Assembly: GCA_934229785.1 (NCBI GenBank)
Contig: CAKQEA010000038.1
Location: 1 to 10,313 of the forward strand
Reading direction: 5' to 3'
Length of the DNA stretch: 10,313 nucleotides
From: an uncultured Anaeroplasmataceae bacterium
Lineage (GTDB): Bacteria > Bacillota_I > Bacilli_A > Acholeplasmatales > Anaeroplasmataceae
Made by a program: the position numbers and the translations under genes. A model generated the notes under the pieces. It was given only the letters and a program-made list of their open reading frames with translations. It searched no databases and had not been told where the DNA came from. This document shows positions 6,916 to 10,313 of this stretch, one piece after another (within the stretch, counting starts at the first letter, position 1; each line of letters begins with the position of its first letter).

Positions 6916-7272
6916 ATGGCATGCGCAAATGCAAATAACGATAGTTGCACAAGAGAGGTTATTGTCGGTAACACATTATTTAAATGTACTTTGAATCCAG
7001 TATCTGAAAATGCTTATGATTTAGTTTGTACACCATGTAATATTCCTACATCAGTTTATTGTATTTCAAGAATTACAAAAAGAGAAAATTGTTGTAATAA
7101 TATGGAGTACTATCAGTCATTTATAAATACTGATCCTGTAGAAATTATTCAAGATTGTAATTTAGATGATATTATTGTTCGTTCTATTGAAACATATTTT
7201 AATAATATTCCTGACATCTCTACAAATGGTAATAATTGTTGTAATAATAGAGGCTTATTTGGTATTTTTTAA
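6916..7272 (+). CDS. Cys-rich small protein of unknown function (118 aa)
   Basis: ATG at 6916 is chosen because AAGGGAG lies 8 nt upstream; an in-frame GTG at 6892 lies inside the hairpin loop and has no such site. Eleven of the 118 residues are Cys: 3, 11, 24, 38, 41, 49, 59, 60, 81, 108 and 109. They include a CTPC pair (38-41) and two Cys-Cys-Asn-Asn motifs (59-62 and 108-111), and the protein ends GLFGIF. It has no signal peptide or membrane helix and is rich in Asn. Spacing fits metal binding or disulphide/cross-linked structural proteins such as spore-surface proteins, but I do not recognise the family and assign no function. It stands alone between two terminator structures. Confidence 0.75.
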   Translation: MACANANNDSCTREVIVGNTLFKCTLNPVSENAYDLVCTPCNIPTSVYCISRITKRENCCNNMEYYQSFINTDPVEIIQDCNLDDIIVRSIETYFNNIPDISTNGNNCCNNRGLFGIF

Positions 7273-7289
7273 TATAAATTAAACTTATT

Positions 7290-7326
7290 GAACCTTAGAG
7301 GATATTTTTCTTTTAAGGTTCTTTTT
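7290..7326 (+). terminator. Intrinsic terminator after the Cys-rich gene
   Basis: Stem GAACCTTA (7290-7297) / TAAGGTTC (7314-7321), extendable inward by G-T and A-T pairs, followed by five Ts (7322-7326). It lies 17 nt after the stop codon. Confidence 0.85.
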
Positions 7327-7368
7327 CTTTGAAAAAATGGTTAATAATTATCAATAACCTTCATAGGA

Positions 7369-7396
7369 TTGACATTAGTTTTAATAAGCTTAGGAT
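7369..7396 (+). promoter_or_regulatory. Promoter of the coiled-coil ORF
   Basis: A perfect -35 TTGACA (7369-7374) and TAGGAT (7391-7396) are 16 bp apart. The start of transcription would fall near 7403, again giving a very short leader that holds TAGGAGGTG (7402-7410). An imperfect dyad (GGTTA at 7339-7343 / TAACC at 7355-7359) lies just upstream. Confidence 0.5.
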
Positions 7397-7416
7397 TTAT
7401 CTAGGAGGTGTTTCAA

Positions 7417-7755
7417 ATGGCTACAAATTATGCAAGAATGCACGAAAAAGAATATGACAAATTAATCATTGAAAATGAAACACTTCAAGAGGAAAATAAA
7501 AGATTAAAGAGTGTTGAAAGCACTATCGATAAATTAACTACAAAAATTGATAAGCTTATTGAAATTAATGGAAATACCACTGAAGAAATTAAAAACAGCT
7601 TTGAAGAAATTAAAAAACTTAAATCAATAATAGAATATTTCGTTGATTTATCTCCTTTAAAATGCCGAAAAGGGAAGATTGGCCTCTTCCCTTTTCTTTT
7701 TTCATTGATCTGTCTCCATTGTCTTTCGATACTATCATTATATTCTAAAAAATAA
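7417..7755 (+). CDS. Coiled-coil protein whose frame runs through a terminator
   Basis: ATG at 7417 follows TAGGAGGTG by 6 nt; the GTG at 7408 is part of that site. Residues 10-75 are a charged heptad-type coiled coil (ENETLQEENKRLKS, STIDKLTTKIDKLIEINGN, FEEIKKLKSIIEY). From about residue 84 the frame crosses a 12-bp intrinsic terminator (7667-7702) and then reads a low-quality hydrophobic tail (LFSLICLHCLSILSLYSKK), so the natural protein probably ends near residue 80-95. Either the stop codon was lost or the mRNA ends without one. The N-terminus vaguely recalls the coiled-coil start of some IS66-like transposases, which would make this a truncated remnant, but no transposase core follows. 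No function can be assigned. Confidence 0.55.
   Translation: MATNYARMHEKEYDKLIIENETLQEENKRLKSVESTIDKLTTKIDKLIEINGNTTEEIKNSFEEIKKLKSIIEYFVDLSPLKCRKGKIGLFPFLFSLICLHCLSILSLYSKK
7667..7702 (+). terminator. Strong intrinsic terminator inside the coiled-coil ORF
   Basis: Perfect 12-bp stem GAAAAGGGAAGA (7667-7678) / TCTTCCCTTTTC (7685-7696), loop TTGGCC, and six Ts at 7697-7702. It is one of the best terminators in the window, yet it lies 53 nt before the first in-frame stop codon (7753). Confidence 0.88.
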
Positions 7756-7800
7756 AAAGTATCAATAGAACAAAGAATTATTTGATTTATCTTTAACAGC

Positions 7801-7822
7801 AAAAGTAAAAAAATATAAAAAA
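7801..7822 (+). repeat. 22-bp A-rich direct repeat, copy 1
   Basis: Identical over 22 bp to 8340-8361. It consists of A runs broken by one GT and one TAT. It lies 4 bp upstream of the tRNA promoter -35 box, the place of an UP element, so shared function or low complexity may explain the identity. Confidence 0.5.
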
Positions 7823-7826
7823 GGTA

Positions 7827-7855
7827 TTGCAATTATTTTTTACTTGTGCTAAAAT
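7827..7855 (+). promoter_or_regulatory. Promoter of the tRNA Pro-Gly unit
   Basis: TTGCAA (7827-7832), 17-bp spacer and TAAAAT (7850-7855) with an extended -10 TGC just upstream (7847-7849), preceded by an A-rich tract. Transcription would start near 7862, about 33 nt before the first tRNA. Confidence 0.82.
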
Positions 7856-7870
7856 AAATGAGCGTAATAA

Positions 7871-7894
7871 ATATAGCGCAATATATAGCGCAAT
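7871..7894 (+). repeat. Perfect 12-bp tandem duplication in the tRNA leader
   Basis: ATATAGCGCAAT occurs twice in tandem (7871-7882 and 7883-7894), and the second copy ends exactly at the first base of tRNA-Pro. It lies in the transcribed 5' leader that RNase P removes. Confidence 0.8.
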
Positions 7895-7971
7895 CGGGAA
7901 ATAGCTCAGCTTGGTAGAGCGCTTGGTTTGGGACCAAGATGTCGCAGGTTCGAATCCTGTTTTCCCGACCA
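7895..7971 (+). tRNA. tRNA-Pro (TGG)
   Basis: Complete cloverleaf: acceptor CGGGAAA/TTTCCCG, anticodon TGG at 7929-7931 in the stem CTTGG/CCAAG, T loop TTCGAAT, discriminator A and encoded CCA at 7969-7971. It decodes CCN proline codons. Confidence 0.97.
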
Positions 7972-7976
7972 TTTGT

Positions 7977-8050
<74 letters not shown>

Positions 8051-8062
8051 ATTAAAATTTTT

Positions 8063-8090
8063 AAGTCTGACATATTGTCAGGCTTTTTTT
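8063..8090 (+). terminator. Intrinsic terminator of the tRNA Pro-Gly unit
   Basis: Stem AAGTCTGACA (8063-8072) / TGTCAGGCTT (8076-8085) of 10 bp with one G-T pair, loop TAT, and a T run to 8090. Confidence 0.9.
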
Positions 8091-8140
8091 ATTTATTAGG
8101 AAATTGTAATCTTGATTTACAATATTTGTTTATTAAATTT

Positions 8141-8169
8141 TTGACAAAATATATATTTTTAGTTATAGT
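8141..8169 (+). promoter_or_regulatory. Promoter-like sequence ahead of the GC-rich island
   Basis: Perfect TTGACA (8141-8146), 17-bp spacer and TATAGT (8164-8169). Transcription would begin near 8176 and enter the structured island at 8190. A 7-bp dyad ATTGTAA (8103-8109) / TTACAAT (8117-8123) lies upstream. No coding sequence starts immediately after it, so it may drive a small RNA or be fortuitous in AT-rich DNA. Confidence 0.5.
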
Positions 8170-8189
8170 TTATGCAGAATATAAATGTA

Positions 8190-8260
8190 GCGCCGTATAT
8201 GAGCCCCCTACGTACTGTGCAATGGTAGGGACAAGAATGTTTAGTATCCATCTAGCCCAT
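8190..8260 (+). mobile_element. Group II intron 3' end remnant (domains 5 and 6)
   Basis: A GC-rich island in AT-rich DNA. Bases 8190-8198 (GCGCCGTAT) pair with 8212-8220 (GTACTGTGC) exactly as in the lower helix of a group II domain 5. The CGC triad (8191-8193) has its middle G in a G-U pair, the closing U-G pair is at 8198/8212, and the two-base bulge AC is at 8210-8211. One pair is lost (C8194/T8216), and the upper stem is about 3 nt short and degenerate. Next comes a domain 6-like arm (8222-8260) with ATGG/CCAT at its base, an unpaired A at 8254 seven bases from the end, and a terminal AT, as expected for branch point and 3' splice site. No 5' intron or reverse transcriptase is present. 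It lies 100 nt after a tRNA terminator, the kind of site class C introns prefer. Probably a dead 5'-truncated copy. Confidence 0.55.
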
Positions 8261-8339
8261 TAAAAATGATGCGTTATAAAGTTATAGCATTTAAATTGAT
8301 TTAAAGTATAACACCAATATTTTTTAGTTAATGTTACAA

Positions 8340-8361
8340 AAAAGTAAAAAAATATAAAAAA
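8340..8361 (+). repeat. 22-bp A-rich direct repeat, copy 2
   Basis: Identical to 7801-7822 and likewise located just upstream of a promoter (-35 box at 8374). The two copies bracket the tRNA Pro-Gly unit and the intron remnant. Confidence 0.5.
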
Positions 8362-8373
8362 TGAAACGTTAAC

Positions 8374-8401
8374 TTGAAAAAAAGGGTGAATGATATATTA
8401 T
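8374..8401 (+). promoter_or_regulatory. Promoter of the ATPase pseudogene
   Basis: TTGAAA (8374-8379), 16-bp spacer and TATTAT (8396-8401). The start would be near 8408, and the ribosome binding site AGAGG (8409-8413) lies 8 nt before the ATG at 8422. Confidence 0.6.
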
Positions 8402-8421
8402 AAGTAATAGAGGTGATTTAT

Positions 8422-9650
8422 ATGAATTTGTTTAAAAGAGAAAAATTTTTATCTAAAATAAGGCCATTTTATAAATATGATGACATTATTAAAGTTATAA
8501 CCGGAATCAGACGCTGCGGAAAATCAAGCCTTATGGAAATGATTAAGGAAGAACTCTTGCAAGAGGAAATTAATGAATCAAGTATTATATATATTGATTT
8601 AGATAATAGAAAATATAAATCTATAAAGACAGCTAGTGCATTAGAAAAGATTATCGACGATTTATCAATAACTAATGGATTGAAGTATTTATTTATAGAT
8701 GAAATTTAAAATGTTGATGGCTTTGAAGAGGTAATTAATGCATTATAGATCAGAAGGAGACTATTCGATTTTTATAACAGGCTCTAATTCATATTTACTA
8801 AGTGGTGAGTTAGTTACAAAATTAACAGGTAGATATATCGAATTTGAAATTTATCCTTTGAGTTTTGATGAATACTTAGATATGAAAAAATACTATTCAA
8901 AAAATATAAATCCTAATTTATTAGTTGAATTAAATGAATATATTGTTAATGGTGGTTTTCCGAGAAGCTTGTTGATGGATGATGATAATGCTAAAAGTAT
9001 TTATACAAAAGGTATTATAGATGAAATTTTTTCGAATGATATAAAAAGAAGAGTTAAGATTAGAGATGTTGAAGGCTTTGAAATTGTTAGAAATTTTGTA
9101 ATGAATAATTTTGGTTCAACAATGAATGTTAATAGTATTCAAAAAAGTTTAGAAAAAAACAATATAAGAATTTCAAGAGAAACAATAAAAAGATATCTAA
9201 CAATTTTAATAGATGCTAAAATAATTTATCCTTGTGATATATTTGATATAAAAAGTAAAAAAACTATGTCTGGTGAGAAAAAGTATTATCTTGCAGATTT
9301 AAGTTTCTACTATATTTTAAATACTAATACGAGAATTAATTATGGTCCTTGTCTCGAAAATATAGTATATATATTCTAAAGGATTTGGATATGATGTAAG
9401 TGTTGGAAAAATTGGAAAATTGGAATGCGATTTTATTTTAAATGATAAAAAGCAAAACTATAGTTATATTCAGGTTGCTTATACAATACTTGAAAATAAA
9501 TCAACGGAAGATAGAGAATATAAATCATTAGAACTTATTAGAGATAATTATGCAAAGTATATATTAACAACCGATTATTTAATACAAAAAAGAAATGGAA
9601 TCATTCATAAAAATATTATGGAACTTATGAAGAATCATGAACATTTTTAA
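8422..9650 (+). pseudogene. Broken AAA_14 / DUF4143 ATPase
   Basis: Three frames joined give a near full-length protein of about 409 residues of the AAA_14-DUF4143 family, cytosolic P-loop ATPases of unknown role found in many gut bacteria. Part 1 (8422-8706) has Walker A GIRRCGKSS (Gly28-Ser35) and Walker B YLFIDE (Asp93, Glu94). Part 2 (frame of 8747 to about 9370) starts RSEGDYSIFITGSNS, the sensor-like motif, and continues through the FEIYPLSFDEYL and VNGGFPRSL signatures into DUF4143. Part 3 (frame of 9420) has GYDVSVGKIGKLECDFI and the C-terminal nuclease-like fold region. Lesions: TAA at 8707-8709 where the family has Gln (DEIQN; CAA to TAA), one extra base near 8743-8746, and a frame slip in the TA-rich run 9366-9375. 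The ATG at 8738 has no ribosome binding site, so separate expression of part 2 is unlikely. Promoter and start site remain intact, so a 95-residue stump could still be made. Confidence 0.9.
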
Positions 9651-9863
9651 ATTTACTAGACTAGGAGTAACTTTAATTATTGAAGCTATCTTTTAAAGTT
9701 TAGCAATGGCAGGAAATTTATTCATATTAGTTAAAATATTAATAATGAAAGACTATTTAAAATGTAGCATTTAACATTAATTGTTGAAAAAATTTTTATT
9801 ATAAAATGATTATAAATGCATAATAATTATTATATTTTTCTTATTTTTTTAGCGTTTATATTA
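9651..9863. other. AT-rich intergenic region, no gene seen
   Basis: The stretch from the ATPase stop to the next promoter holds no convincing ORF. It contains an 8-bp dyad AACTTTAA (9669-9676) / TTAAAGTT (9693-9700) without a following T run, so at most a poor terminator, and a 14-bp palindrome (9820-9833) of pure A/T followed by a T-rich stretch. Both could be chance at this base composition. Confidence 0.5.
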
Positions 9864-9892
9864 TTGAATAATAATATATTTTATTTTATAAT
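9864..9892 (+). promoter_or_regulatory. Promoter of the repeat-tail membrane protein
   Basis: TTGAAT (9864-9869), 17-bp spacer and a perfect TATAAT (9887-9892). Transcription would start near 9899. The ribosome binding site GAGGAGTGA starts at 9921, ahead of the ATG at 9934. Confidence 0.7.
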
Positions 9893-9933
9893 AAAATTAT
9901 GTATTTAAATCAATAAATTTGAGGAGTGAAAGT

Positions 9934-10313
9934 ATGTTATTAAGTTTTTATTCATGGTTAGGAGATTTGTTTTCAAATCCAGTTGATAGGGTGTTTTTCC
10001 TATCAATATTATGTGTTATTGTTATTATAATTATCTTAATTATTTGTTCTAAAATTTTATCACACGCTAAGGCTAAAAAATATTATGAAGATAGAACAAG
10101 TGAAAAAGGAAAAGAATTAAATTCTGTAGAGTCAGCACAAAATGTTATGCAAGAAAAAAATACTGAAGCTAAGCCTGCTGTAATTACTGTAAATAAGAAA
10201 GAAGAGGCCCCAGTAGTTGAGGAAGCCCCAGTAGCTGAAGAGGCCCCAGTAGTTGAGGAAGCCCCAGTAGCTGAAGAGGCCCCAGTAGTTGAGGAAGCCC
10301 CAGTAGCTGAAGA
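9934..10313 (+). CDS. Membrane-anchored protein with Glu/Pro/Val/Ala repeat tail (3' end outside window)
   Basis: The frame opens at ATG 9934 behind GAGGAGTGA and is still open at the window edge (126 codons seen). Residues 1-19 are short and nearly neutral, 20-42 are a strong membrane helix (FFLSILCVIVIIIILIICSK), and the segment directly after it is Lys/His-rich (KILSHAKAKKYYEDR). By the positive-inside rule the long C-terminal part is therefore cytoplasmic. Residues 45-90 are charged linker, and from residue 91 on there is an exact 12-residue repeat EAPVVEEAPVAE. The tail is strongly acidic and proline-rich, so probably extended and disordered. I do not recognise the protein. Possibilities include a membrane tether or scaffold for a cytoplasmic complex; what follows the repeats would decide this. 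Confidence 0.8.
   Translation, partial: MLLSFYSWLGDLFSNPVDRVFFLSILCVIVIIIILIICSKILSHAKAKKYYEDRTSEKGKELNSVESAQNVMQEKNTEAKPAVITVNKKEEAPVVEEAPVAEEAPVVEEAPVAEEAPVVEEAPVAE
10204..10311 (+). repeat. Three perfect 36-bp tandem repeats inside the coding sequence
   Basis: Three back-to-back identical 36-bp units (10204-10239, 10240-10275, 10276-10311), each encoding EAPVVEEAPVAE, which is itself a doubled six-residue motif. The array continues past the window edge. Local GC is far above the surrounding DNA. Exact identity at synonymous positions points to recent expansion by slippage or recombination. Confidence 0.95.

Noticed and set aside
7485..7832. 115-codon minus-strand frame opposite the coiled-coil ORF
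   Set aside because: Its sequence is low-complexity Leu/Ile/Phe/Ser, as expected for the complement of an A-rich Lys/Glu coding region. It has no good start site and overlaps the better-supported + strand gene.
8176..8300. A known riboswitch or 6S RNA in the GC-rich island
   Set aside because: I could not match purine, TPP, preQ1, THF, glutamine or SAM riboswitch cores or a 6S open bubble; the group II domain 5 pairing explains the conserved part better.
8738..9379. Independent gene from ATG 8738
   Set aside because: It is the middle part of the ATPase after a frameshift, lacks a ribosome binding site, and lacks the P-loop, which lies in the preceding frame.
10204..10313. CRISPR-like array
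   Set aside because: The 36-bp units are contiguous with no spacers and are in frame within a coding sequence, so they are a protein repeat.

Overview
The window looks like the chromosome of a low-GC Gram-positive bacterium (Bacillota), plausibly a gut Erysipelotrichia- or Clostridia-type organism. The support is very AT-rich DNA, AGGAGG-type ribosome binding sites, tRNA genes with encoded CCA in tight clusters, intrinsic terminators after most units, and Bacillota-style proteins. TGA acts as a stop and all visible Trp codons are TGG, so this is the standard bacterial code and not that of a Mollicute.

Layout. 1-290: end of a tRNA cluster (Asn, Val, Thr) closed by a terminator. 400-2967: a hybrid histidine kinase, most likely starting at a TTG codon behind a palindrome that abuts its -10 box, followed by a small conserved protein. 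2973-5250: a MerR-type regulator divergent from an iron-type alcohol dehydrogenase, which is followed directly by the wreck of a flavin reductase; both divergent promoters and a dyad lie in the shared intergenic space. 5328-6832: pyruvate kinase. 6860-7326: an unrecognised Cys-rich protein whose ribosome binding site is built into a terminator-shaped hairpin. 7369-7755: a coiled-coil ORF with a strong intrinsic terminator inside its reading frame. 7827-8090: a tRNA-Pro/tRNA-Gly unit. 8190-8260: a GC-rich island that folds like domains 5-6 of a group II intron, apparently a 5'-truncated copy. 8374-9650: a decayed AAA_14/DUF4143 ATPase. 9864-10313: start of a membrane-anchored protein with a perfect 36-bp repeat array that runs off the window.

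Functionally, the centre is ordinary fermentative metabolism: pyruvate kinase makes pyruvate and ATP, and the alcohol dehydrogenase disposes of reducing equivalents under probable MerR-type control. The kinase is an orphan membrane sensor whose target is not in the window. Two genes are clearly broken, each by three lesions, which suggests ongoing gene decay or repeated assembly errors. I see no complete phage, CRISPR array or obvious defence operon. The most unusual signals are the intron remnant, the ORF carrying an internal terminator, the hairpin that combines terminator and ribosome binding site, and the repeat-tail protein.
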